From Allodiplogaster sudhausi (lineage: Eukaryota > Nematoda > Chromadorea > Rhabditida > Diplogasteridae), in the NCBI GenBank assembly GCA_945643635.1, contig CALZFC010000045.1, forward strand, positions 1,337,501 to 1,401,500: a stretch of 64,000 bases of DNA, read 5' to 3'. The notes under the pieces are model-generated. The model had not been told where the DNA came from and ran no database searches. It was given only the letters and a program-made list of their open reading frames with translations. The position numbers and the translations under genes were made by a program. Below are positions 48,101 through 58,745 of this stretch, one piece after another (the stretch's first letter is position 1; each line of letters opens with the position of its first letter).

Positions 48101-50918
48101 GCCAAACCACACTACAGTATGACGTACAAATTCTGTATTCGACTCTCCCCACCTTACTTTGCGAGCACCAAAACACTTACGTAACCCTGTTTTCCCAAAC
48201 AGTCAACAGTAGTATTTACTGTGTTGATTGTCAGCCGATATCAGAACATACCCGAATGATAGTGCTCGTTTGTTTCTCCGTCAGTCGCTTGTTGTACTTC
48301 TGGGGTACGTCAAGGACGCAAACCTGAACAAGTTATTTTTTTACTTTGGCGAGATATTTAAATTTTAACCTCAAGTGGATAGTAGATGCTGCGAGAGGTT
48401 GGGCCCACGTGGACACAGGGGAGATTCGGGAATTGGAGCTTCTGAAGACATTCGATTGTTAGCTTCTACATTTTGTTGTCAGAAAGTTGATAACTGGTCA
48501 AAAACTAAAAACTAGTAGCTTACGGTGTATCGTTTCTCAAAATATTCAGCGACGGTGGTCTTGAATTCGCCACCGTCTTCAGTGGTGGAGAGGAAGCTGA
48601 GCTGGCTGGCGGGCAGCTGGAGAGAGTTGATGCGGAAGACGCGAACAACGCCGGGGCGGTGCGAGATGCGCACCCGGAGACCCTGCAGTCAATTAGAATA
48701 GGGCGTCATCCAATTCTCCCCGGCCACACGTGGTTACACCCACGGTGAGCGAACCAAGGTGGAATGAATCAAGCAGCTGCTGCTGACCTTTACAGCATCG
48801 GCGAGGACGAAAAGCTCTTGGCTCGAAAGGGAGAATTCGGGGTAGAGCGTCTCTGCCTGTGAGTGCTCATTTCATTTACCTTCGGTTTAAGTAACTCAAA
48901 TCATTTCCAATCTTCCGCTTATCAAGAGTTACTGGAGTACAGCCATCGATAGAGCTCAAATACGAACCGAAAGAGCGCCGCCACCAGTGTTTGAGTGAGG
49001 ACTTCCTCTGGGAGGTGAGGATCCGCTGCCGCGTCCGCCTCCGCGGAATCCACCACTGCCCCGGCCGCCGCGTCCCCCACGGCCGCCGCTACCCCCGCCT
49101 CCTCCACTTCGCTCGTTCAGAATCTACGAATTCAGATATTTCAGAGAACTCTACTTTCTTTTTACAAAGACTACAAAATGAAATCAAGCAAGCCAGGCTA
49201 GAGTATTGTCAAAATTGGGGTGTAGTGATCTTTGGTCGTCCAGATTTGAGATTTCCAAATATGATGTCATAAGTCCCATACTCGTACCTCGCACATGAAC
49301 TGGACGAGTGACATGCGCGATTTGTAGAATACAGTGTGGGCAACTGGAAAGGGGAATAGTGAAGTTTAGCAATATCACAGATTAGCAGCAGACAATTTAA
49401 CGTACTGTCAATGTTGAGGAGTGGCTTGGAGTCGGAGCAAGTGTGCGCAGCGGAGAAGAAGCCCTGCCAGAGCTCCTTGCCACCCTCGAGATCAACGACG
49501 TCATGCTGACCACGCGGGATACGGTAGAAGGACGACTTGAACGGGTAGAACAGAGATGATTTCCTAAAGGTAGAGAGAGAGAGAGAGATAGAGAGCAGAG
49601 CAGAGAAGTGCGAGATGCTGACTGGAGAAGCGGGCAGTTGTTTCCCTGGCGGAACACAATGTCGATGACTTGGATTGGAGTGAGCACTTGGGTGTCTTGG
49701 TTGTTCGTGTTCACTCTGCAAGAGAGAGAGAATCAATCATCATTAACACGATCGATAACTGTACGTCGACCAACTTGGAGAGGTCCATGAGAATGAGGCC
49801 GACGGTCTGGAGAGCGACTGCACAGTGAGTGGTCTCGCGAGGGTCGCGCGCCAGCGAGACGTTGCAGTCCAGGCGGCACTGCAAATCTTCGTACAGTGAG
49901 TGTCTTTTCCAATTCACTAGGATATCAATGGAAAAAGAGAAACTGACGGATTGCTTGCTTTCAGGGAAGGGAAGAAGCATGGGAGAGTAGAGCTGGTGAG
50001 CGCCATCGTAGGCGAGAGCGAAGCGGCGAGGAAAGACGGAAGGGTGCTCGAGGACGGCTTGCCAGAAGATGGCACGCGTCTCCTCTCTGCAACGGGAGAG
50101 AGTGGAGATAGAGAGAGAGAGAGTGGAGAGAGAAAGAAAGAAAGAGAGAGAGAGACAGTGCTAGAGAAATAGGAGGGACAGCGGGAGAGAGAGAGATCGC
50201 ACCTGTCCAGCTTGCGGGTGCCTGGATGGTGCACTTCCACATGGTACTGGTGGATCATCATGCCGGGAGTGCTGAAGTCAACCGAGAAGAAGTTTGCCTG
50301 AACGAACTTGGTTTAACAAGTTAAAGTATTTATTGTGTTTAAATAGCCTAAAACTGTCTTCCTTTTAAGCAGGAGCTTCTAAAAGTGGCTGGAAAAGAAG
50401 AAGCTGGCCTTGAGTGGAATGGGCCTGCCGAAAGAGCCGATGCCGGGTCGGCTGGCGACCTCGCGGATGTTCATCGTCGCAAGCTCCTGAAGCGCATTCA
50501 TTTGCTATAGTATTATTATATTTCTCTATTTAATATATATATATATATAAGGGATTTTTTATATTTATAGGGGATTTTAACTATACACCACTCCAAAGAG
50601 GAGATATTTCTCAAAGTTACATTAGCATTACCTGTAGAAGACTGGGCGAGAGGTCCCGAGGGGAAGCAGTGAGACGAGAGGCCAAAGAAGTGGTCGAGCG
50701 AGTCTTCGACGCCGAGACAACCGGCGAGGAGCTTGAGACATCTGCAAAGTGAGAAGTAGATGGCAACATATTTGCATCATTTCTAGATGATACCATCCTA
50801 ACGAGCGGCTGACTTTTCGGCAAAACAAAATTCATTCCAGAGAATTTCGATAAGTGCTTTAAAGCCAAAGGAAAGAAAGCTCACTTGACAGCTCGTCTGG
50901 ACGGTCGTTATTCACCAT
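45131..50918 (-). CDS. Argonaute protein, AGO clade (28 exons, complete)
   Basis: Exons: 50918-50885, 50741-50632, 50486-50409, 50297-50203, 50086-49948, 49878-49760, 49715-49623, 49563-49406, 49343-49288, 49123-48968, 48856-48788, 48682-48524, 48441-48370, 48323-48252, 48003-47821, 47763-47611, 47465-47294, 47237-47069, 46973-46829, 46652-46509, 46439-46366, 46273-46177, 46092-46026, 45954-45873, 45792-45685, 45574-45459, 45421-45270, 45181-45131. They sum to 3,123 nt, 1,040 residues, every phase matching. It binds small RNAs to silence targets. Domains: Ser-rich N-tail, N domain (ANFFSVDF), linker ([16 protein letters not shown]), PAZ ([19 protein letters not shown]), MID (Tyr and Lys of IYMTVK, Gln of MSQC and Lys of MKLGGIN match the 5'-phosphate pocket), PIWI. 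The PIWI metal ligands are present: D in FGIDVTHP, D in VYRDGVS, H in VYYAHL; so slicing is plausible. It ends GRMYFV. Odd: an RGG-rich exon before PAZ and a Ser-rich insert near the C-terminus. GC donors after 50409 and 46829. Intron 49879-49947 (69 nt) could also be read through. Confidence 0.93.
50100..50160. repeat. (GA)n in an Argonaute intron
   Basis: Purine tract between exons 50297-50203 and 50086-49948. Confidence 0.85.
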
Positions 50919-50944
50919 CCTTGATGAAGAATCGAGAAACTGAA

Positions 50945-52058
50945 AGCAATCGGAATTATTCAATGCAAATAACACTATAATTTGGTCACAAATTGATTAC
51001 GCAAGTATTAGATGAGGGAGAAAGAAATGGTGAGAGACAGGGGAAAGAGATAGGGAGAGGGAGGGCAAAGTAACCTCGGAGAGATCCGGAAGAGCCGACC
51101 GACTGGGGTCGGAGCAGAAGAGCGGAATGAGTGGAGAAATGGCAAGTGAGACGCTTCATCACCTTTCGCTGCCGCCAGTCCTAATTGCATATGCATCAAA
51201 TTAGAATTAGGAGATCATAAGAGCAATATTCAAACCAAGGTTATAAATTATACATATAAAATGACACGTAGTAAAAGCTCTTTTGGATGGCTTCAAGAAA
51301 CCCAAACCATCAAAAAGCAATGCAAAGGTATGACCTGGGAAAAAGAAAGAAAGTGAGAGGGAGAAATAGGCAAGACGTGCAGTGAAGAATAGAGATGTAT
51401 AGAAAGGAGAGAGCTAAGATATAGAGAGAGCCAGAGATCTTGCCGAGTGTAAAAAAAAACTTTTCCCGAAGAAGGAAACATCATTTTCCTTAATATTCGT
51501 AGAACAATTATAAATAAACAGTATCTCCGCGAACAAAGAAGTTCTACGCCAAGGGGGAAAGAATCACGAAAGACCTAACTGACCTGAGGAATAAGCATAG
51601 AATAGGCAGTTGAAACAGTGGCAATGTTGGTATCGTCTTGTTCTGCAGAATCCTTCTCAGGAGTTGGGGAGAGAGAGAGAGAGGGTGAACGAGATAGGGG
51701 AAATGGAGAGCGGAAGGAGGGAGCAGCAGAAGAACGAGAATGGCAACGGGAGTTATCTTGGGAATCAAGAGAGAAGAACTGTAGAGAGCCGCCTGCTCTG
51801 CCAACCATGAGGCGAGAGGAGGAAAAGAAGAGGAGAGCAAAGACAACCGAAGAAGAGCCACGCAACGTGTGCACAAAGGGATGCCCACACTCTATCCCAT
51901 CTCTTCCTTCAACACTTCCAGCATGTTTACAACCTGGATTGCTAAGAATGGTCAAAATGCAAGAGGAAATTTACAGAATATCATCAGGTTTAGAAGACTC
52001 AAAATTAGCATGCATAATCCACATCGCCCATGCTTTAACATATTCGTTATTCATCTTT
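50945..52058 (-). other. Possible exons of an unresolved gene
   Basis: Two minus-strand blocks look coding but could not be linked: about 51665-51595 (contains EQDDTNIATVSTAYSMLIPQ, bounded by AG and GTCAGT) and about 51942-51880 (contains GCKHAGSVEGRDGIECGHP). A third open block is at about 51180-51075. They could be 3' exons of the PHD-finger gene, 5' exons of the Argonaute, or a separate gene. Confidence is low. Confidence 0.25.
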
Positions 52059-52059
52059 T

Positions 52060-52200
52060 ATTGTATCTTCAGGCGTAACAGTCAGACTCGGCATCTATCC
52101 CCTTGAGTCTTCATATCCCCTAACGTCGCAGAGACGTTAGGGGCTATGAAGACTCAAGGGGATAGATGCCGAGTCTGACTGTTACGCCTGAAGATACAAT
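52060..52200. repeat. Near-perfect 68-bp hairpin
   Basis: Arms 52060-52127 and 52133-52200 are reverse complements with a single mismatch (position 52115 or thereabouts) and a 5-nt loop GCAGA. No coding frame recognised. Confidence 0.97.
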
Positions 52201-52666
52201 AAAGGAAGAGGAGAATGAGAAGATGAATTAGGTGCATCTACAGGAATTATTATATACACAGCTTTAAAAAAAATCAAATGATGTCAAGTATCTGATTAAA
52301 TGCAAGTAAAAAGAATATGAGAAGGATGAATGCGAATCAACAAATCATTAGCATGGTGGACAAAATGGGGCAATGTTATTTTGCAGAAAATAAGAGAAGA
52401 AAGAAGGAGATTATTGGTGAATTTGAACATTAATGCACCGTAGCCGAGTGTAGAACAACGTTGTTTAAAAGATGAGTGGTGAGCTAAGAGATCTGAAACA
52501 AGTTTGGATGATGAGCACAAGAGTGAAATGACGCCGGAACTACACTTACCACTGGAAACATACTGACAGAAACAAAGGCAGAAGTAAAAGCTGAATGTAG
52601 GGAAATACAAGGAAATGACATGGAGAATAAGGAGGGACGTAAGCGAAAAGAGAGATCCAGAAGCCT

Positions 52667-52760
52667 GTTCCACAAGGACTCCCAGAGAAATTAGAATGCG
52701 GATGTAAGTTTTCTACAGCTTACATCCGCATTGGAATTTCTCTGGGAGTCGCTGTGGAAC
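52667..52760. repeat. Hairpin containing an inverted copy of the PHD exon end
   Basis: Arms 52667-52708 and 52719-52760 (42 nt each, 4 mismatches) with a 10-nt loop. The right arm is the 3' end of the coding exon of the PHD gene; the left arm is an antisense copy placed immediately after it. Confidence 0.9.
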
Positions 52761-54772
52761 ATTGACAGGACCGAAGACGCAGATGGAATGGAACCAATAT
52801 TCACAGTCGTCGCATTGAATCTGCAACTCCCATCTTTCCATCCAAAGCATGCTCATTATGACAAATGAGAACCCACACTATTCTTCGTGCCAGGATTCTA
52901 ACCATTAATCATTCCATCAGCCTTTTAAGAGGGAAAGACAGCTGACCCATTGAAGCACATCGCCTTTCGGTTTGGAGCAGAAGACGTAATCGCAGGGCTG
53001 GTCGTGCTCTTGAGTCATAGCGACCTGAGGGAGGGCGAGTCGGAGTGGCGAAGCTGCAGGGGCAGTATCCTTCTTCTTCTTCACACTTCCCGTCGATGGC
53101 AGCTTCAGCTTGACCTCATTCTGCTCCTTCTTTGTAGGGCTGCTCTGCAATCTCGTCCTTGTTTTAGATCTTCTCACTCATAAACATGAAGTGGTAATGA
53201 AAAAAAGCAAAATAGCAAGAAGGCTAATCACCTTTTGATAAGCTTCCATCTTCTTGTGAACCTTTTCGACATGACGAAAGTAGTCGTCACTGTCAGAATG
53301 AGAAGGAGAAGCGAGCGATATTCTCTGCGTCTTCTCCTTAGTATTGCTCTTCTTCTCTGACGTCTCATCATCATCGTCAGTCTCTTCATTGAATAGTCCG
53401 AGTAGTTTGCGTTGCTTCGCCCCGTTGGCCTTCTTCATCGCATCCTCAGCTGCTCTTCTCCTCGAGGAGGTCAAGGCGATCGTTGTTGGCCTCCTTCTCT
53501 GCACTCCCGCCGGTAAAACCTTGAATGAGTTCAGATCTCCGATCATTCTCTCCATCTCATCAAATTCTTTCAACAAAATTGTAAGTTATTCAACCGCTAA
53601 GGAATATATTTTTGTCGAGCTGATAGAAAGGCATCCACCTATGAATATAATTGAAGTCGCCAGATTGAACGCGTAATTTTTTAACAGATTAAATGTGTAA
53701 AATGCAGAAAAACCTTGTTCCTCTTGGTTGAACTTGGAGGAGGTTTGATGGGTGGCTGAGGAGAGATTGGCTTCCGTGACGAAGACTTGGCCAAGGAGCG
53801 AGGAGCATTCTGCTGGAGGGCGAGGGCGCGATCTGGCGAGTCAGACACACTTTTTTGACGACCTTCTCAACAACAACAACAGGTCTCAATGCCAGGCAGT
53901 GCTTAACAGCCCTCCCATCTTCAATATTATAAGAAGGATCCACCATCAAAACCGGCAACGCTATTTTATCCCAAAATATCCCGAAAATCAGATGATTTCT
54001 AGTGTTTTTGTGCACCTTTTGAGAAGGATCCTGGGTTTTCCAGGATAATTGTTCGGGAGGATCCCTGGTAAAAGTGAGCTCTACTCAAGTACAGAAAACA
54101 GGCCGAGATGAATGGACAGTCCCTCATGGCGAGGACAGTTCTTCGAGGGAGGCAGAAGAGGAGAGGGAACTGACCTGAGTTGTCGCTCTTCGCGGGGGGA
54201 GAGGATACGGGCTGTCTGAGAGCAGCTACTTCTTCTACCATCAACTCACGAAGAGTGAGTGAGTTGATGGTAGAAGAAGAGTCCATCCGACGGAGACCCT
54301 GCAGGAGACATTCATCTTCAAGGTGGATGGAAGGGAGATTGAACTGACATTTCTGATGGAAATGGGTGGAATCCCGTCTAGGATTCGACCACTTTGTTGC
54401 TGCTGATGTTGCATCTACAAAGAACATTCACTCATCTACTCCGACATTACAATGAATACTGACGAGAAATGTTAAATGATTTGACAGGAAACAGGCGATG
54501 ATGAAATACCGCCAAAGAAAACGAATTTCATTCAAATGCAAGCTTTCGCTAAAATATAGCATTCAGACCTCGAAATGAGCGATTTGCTGTTGAAGTTGCA
54601 TGAAGAGAGCAGGGGTGACGTTCCATAGGGAAGTGGGGGTAGGATGGGGAGAAGAAGGCTGTTGCAGAGAAGAAGGGACAGGCAGGGTTGCGGCGCTTTC
54701 TTGTTGTTGATGTTCTCCAAGGTGGGACTGGAGTCTGAACTGGGAGGGCTCTGCGGGTTGCTCGGATGACAT
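52713..54772 (-). CDS. PHD-finger protein with Gln-rich N-terminus
   Basis: Start ATG 54772; exon 1 is 54772-54569 (MSSEQPAEPSQF..., Gln/Pro/Ser-rich, 68 residues). Further exon-like blocks: about 54420-54170 (contains INSLTLRELMVEEVAALRQ), about 53850-53710 (SPDRALALQQNAP... to TKRNK), about 53580-53235 (KEFDEMERMIGDLNSF, then a basic/acidic linker ending KKMEAYQK), about 53160-52947 and 52820-52713. The last two join in phase 0 to make the zinc finger: PCDYVFCSKPKGDVLQW then IQCDDCEYWFHSICV, ending FQCGCKL and a stop. The Cys/His order fits a PHD finger, closest in my memory to KDM5-type PHDs (W.QCD..C..WFH..C). PHD fingers read histone H3 tails, so a chromatin role is likely; partners are unknown. 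Some middle junctions were not phase-resolved. Confidence 0.6.
54229..54279. repeat. Perfect 21-bp inverted repeat inside the PHD-protein coding region
   Basis: CTTCTTCTACCATCAACTCAC at 54229-54249 is followed, after a 9-nt loop, by its exact reverse complement at 54259-54279 (21 nt each; the arm begins CTTCTTCTACC and ends ATCAACTCAC). It encodes SSSTINSLTLRELMVEE-type sequence. Confidence 0.95.
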
Positions 54773-54799
54773 CGCTTATTTCGCTGCAAGACGTCGGTA

Positions 54800-55508
54800 T
54801 TGCATATGAAATTGAAACACTAATCAGCTTCTAAAAAAGACGTAATTTTCTTTTATTTACTCCACGGAAACAATTGTTGGATAATTCGCAAAAGACAGAA
54901 TGGAAATATACAGCAAAATAAAACAAAAAATACTCAAATACTACGAATCAATCGAAATCTTCAAGAACAGAAGACAATCATACTAAATTGGATACTAGCA
55001 AACGCATCGTCATCTGTGGCGCCAAAACTCACATCGATTAGTCTTACTGTAGCTGCAGGTGTCCAGGATGTCAAGGATCGTTCCATGAGTCTAATTTTTG
55101 ACTATTCAAGATTTGCAGTTTCCTCATTTCATCCAACCATTTACTGTTTTTATTTTTTTTTGTGAATGCAGTTTTCTTATTCATCGATCTTGAAAGAATG
55201 AGCGAAATTTGAAATAAGGAAAAGTTCACTTACTTTCATCATTGCAATTATCATAACTATGAGAGAGAAAGAGGGAGAATGAAAAGGAGAGAGAGAACGA
55301 GAAGTGAAGTAGAGAGAGAAGGATAGGGAGAGAACGAGGGTGAGTGACAGAGTGAGTGGGATAGAGAAAACGAGAGGGAGAGTTTGAACACGGCGGAGAG
55401 AGAGGACGAGAGGGAAAGAGCGAACGAGATGGAGAAAACTAACGAGGGAGAGAGAAAACGAGAGGGAGAAGGTGAACGAAAGGGAGAGGGAAAATGGTAG
55501 GAAGAGTG

Positions 55509-55543
<35 letters not shown>

Positions 55544-55750
55544 GAGAGAGTACAAGAGGGAGAGAAAGAGAGCTAGAGGGAGAAGGAGAGGTCACAGCAA
55601 TGAGATGATCAGTCTCCCTTTTCTTACTTATTTTGTTTACTTGATTTAAACTGTTTATCCTCTTTCTTTTTCAACATTGGTACCTCTAGTATTCCACTCT
55701 TTTCTTTGCTTCCGTTTTACTTCCAAATGCATATTTATTGCCTGCAAATT
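54800..55750. other. Spacer with a (GA)n tract
   Basis: 55258-55590 is a long purine-rich repeat (GAGA, GAACGAGAGGGAGA variants). The rest is AT-rich. No gene supported; it may hold the promoter of the PHD-protein gene. Confidence 0.6.
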
Positions 55751-55926
55751 CGACTAGATGTAGCGATAGAACGGTCCTTTCATAGTTCTTTATACGAGGA
55801 GACTGTTCGAGCGGATAGACCCGCGGAGACACCGAACATCACGAGAAGCCGCATGATCTGGAAAAATTATTCCTAGATAATACCGTAGTCTCGTAATCGG
55901 ACAAGCTTGATCAAAAATGTATGTGA

Positions 55927-57870
55927 AACCTATGCAGTGATGGCATCGCTGGAGTTGCCGAGGGAAGAGCGAGCCTCGTGCTCTTCCTCCTCCCCTCTCT
56001 CTTCCTTCTCTTCCTCCTCCTTTCCCTCCTCTTCTTCTTCTTCTTCCTCGAGCGGCCTGCGGCTGCTTTCTTCCCCGCTCCTCTCTTCGGCCGCAAAGCT
56101 AACTCGGCGGCTGCTCGGCTGCTGCAAAAAAAATGTGTGCATACATTGAGCTTTTCTTTAAAGAATATATTTTGAAGAATAGTGATTATTGTCCATTCCA
56201 AGCAAAGTGAACACTTGACAAAGACAGATCTGACTTGCTTGCCCTGAGGCTCAGCCAACTCAGCCGAGGCGCGACTCGGACTGAGCATGGCCGAGAGAGA
56301 ACCGGCCAGCTCGGCCGCCACTTCCGTCACGAAGACACACTCGGGCACGGCAACGCAAGACATATTTGTATTATTTTTTTATATTGCAAAATACAATAAC
56401 TAATTATAACAGTTTCGAATAAATGAACCATTGTCGATGAGTTCAGCCTGGGCGGCCTGCTTGACGTCCCTCTCAAGCATCGTGAGCTGCTCAGTGGACG
56501 AGCCCTCGAGACGACGGCGGACGACGGGAAGGACGGCTCCTTCGATGAGGGCACGCAGGGGCAAGCCGTTCGGCGAGAGGCCGCGCTTAAATATAGCACT
56601 ATTATCTATAGCAACTTTCATGAGATATTCTTTGTGAAAAATGCACACCAAGAGGGCTCCGGCAAGAGAGGAAGACATGCGATCGTAGGGTTGGTCGTTG
56701 CTACGAAGAGAAGAGCGGGCTGGACGCATCGCAGGGGAAGCTGGAGGGCGGCTTCTCAAAATTACTTTTTTTTTGAAAGATCAACATTTTTATATCATTT
56801 AGTAATGATGCGAACAACTGTTCATGTCAGATTTTAGCCCCAAAACCAACTCGAACGGCGCAGAATTCTCGGCGACAACTTCTGAAGAAGGGCGGGCGCG
56901 GACATCACGGGGTGGCTGCAATAAGAAAAAATTACTATTTACCAAAACATATCTTTTAATTCTTTTTAAGCAACCTCGGTTCCCTGACGAGACGTTGTCG
57001 TGATGAGAGAGTGGACTCGAGAGGAGGCAAGCAGAGTGCGAGAGAGCGAAGAAGAGGAGACAGAGCCGGCCTCCCACGCAGACATCTCTAAGCGATCTGT
57101 AAAAAAAAAGAAGATATTTATTGTTTATCCAGTCAGCAAGTCCAAACAGTGCATTCATTCAATTAACGGCAACCGATATTTCTTGCTTGAAAAAGACAGT
57201 GCATAGAAAGGATGACGAAACACGGACGGCTATGGATCGACCGCCAGAGGAACGGCTCGTCGCCAGGAATGAGCTCGAGACGAATTGAGAGTGTTTCGCA
57301 GCCGATCAGAATTTTCACATGAAATTCGCTGAGGGGCTGGTCGGCTGGGAAGAAGAGCTGCAATTATTGCTAAAAATAGTAAAAAAGACCTAAAAATTAC
57401 CTCCATTTTTAGTGCGGAACATGCTAACTATATGGAGAGAAAACTCTACTCACCTGAATAAATCGACGGTCGCCCTGGCCGATGACGCCGCGCGCGTTGC
57501 GGGACTTCAACTGCGTCTTGAAGCGGCGACGGCAGTTGCAGCGCAGCTTGTACGACGAGGGCGCGGCTGCAATACAAATTATTTTCTTTCTTAAAAAACT
57601 AATTTTTTTTTAAAATTCTATTTCCTATTTAAAAAAAATTTCATTTAAACCTGCATCGCGGGCGTCGAGGTAAATCTCGCCCATCAGCTTCTTCTTGCCC
57701 TCCTCCGTCACTGGCCAGAGCTGCACCACCGTAGAGACGCGTAGGCCGGACGAGAGGCGGACGACGTCGGAAGAGAGGGACGAGGAGATAGAGAGGGGGC
57801 GAGGGAGCATGGGAAGGCGAGAGAAAGAGGGAGAGAGAGGCGAGGAGGTTGAGAGACGGTGAGAGAGCAT
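55927..57870 (-). CDS. Unrecognised multi-exon gene with acidic C-terminal region
   Basis: Blocks, 5' to 3': 57870-about 57650 (start MLSHRLSTSSPLSPSFSR; Ser/Arg/Leu-rich, possibly a mitochondrial targeting sequence, then VVQLWPVTEEGKKKLMGE), about 57568-57453 (LRCNCRRRFKTQLKSRN, ending RRFIQ), about 57362-57225 (LFFPADQPLSEFHVKILIG...), about 57095-56976, 56917-about 56830, about 56755-56655, about 56587-56415 (LERDVKQAAQAELIDN), about 56345-56242 and about 56122-55927 (poly-Glu stretch, ending NSSDAITA and TAG). The junctions of the first three blocks and of the fourth to fifth are phase-consistent. I do not recognise the family. The first exon is followed by a GT in phase 1, and CC of the next exon completes Ala. 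An extra exon at 55850-55780 (ending SSYKEL) could be an alternative C-terminus. Confidence 0.45.
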
Positions 57871-57944
57871 GGGAAGTGGAGAGCACGAGAGAAACCGAGT
57901 GGACAAGCGCGCTGAGGCAACCGACTGCCTCTAGCGCATGGGAA

Positions 57945-58740
57945 GAGAGTGATGAAGCAATGATTGAAGGCAGTGGAAAAGTATTCGTTCACGATTTGCA
58001 TTTAATAGAAAGTGTTTTGACATGTGTATGTTGTTCGAAAAGTATTAAACTAACTAATTGGGAAAATATTTTATATCTAGGAATGTGCACATCTGCAGAT
58101 GAAATCTCTTTGAATCAGACACATATTTTCTGCATTTTATTCAAACAAATAATTTGTGTAGCAAAATATCGCACATTAAAACGGCGTCAGATTATCCTGC
58201 GATATGGCGACGAAGTTGCAAAAGAAAGTTTTGATATAAAAATCTGCTTTCTCGTTAAAATTTTTAACTCGTTACTTCGTAGATAATCATATTTTTCTCC
58301 AGAAAGGTAATTAGTGATGGAAAAAAAAGTGTAGCACCTCAAGAGTTGACAACGGCTCTACTCATTCACACGTTTTTGTGTTTTATGGATATTCTTTCAT
58401 TCTCTATGAAAATTCGCATTCGAATTTAGGCAGGTACATAATTCATATGAATTTTTTATTATAAAAAAATCCTGTGAACTTTTCCGATCCTTTTTCTTAC
58501 TGATCCCTACTTTGGTATTCTTCTCATCAAAATCCCTTCTCACCCAATCACAACTAATTCTTTATCCACAGTTTAGTTTTTTCTAGTAAACACAACTCGA
58601 TACCCAACGCAGAAATTCGTTCATTGCCATGTGTTACTCATGCTTCCTCTCTTCAATCCCTACTGCAGCCGAATGCGAAACAAGGGCAAATAAGAGTTTA
58701 CACTTTATTCGAGCATAAGTTATGAGGGGCAAAATGCGAC
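57945..58740. repeat. MSP 3'-flank repeat, copy at MSP-2
   Basis: Shares with 27300-28090 (MSP-1 3' flank) blocks such as TTGTTCGAAAAGTAT, CAGATGAAAT and TTGACAACGGC..ACTCATTCA. A third, shorter copy is at 24370-24550. It shows the MSP copies were duplicated with about 700 bp of 3' flank. Confidence 0.75.
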
Positions 58741-58745
58741 GACTT

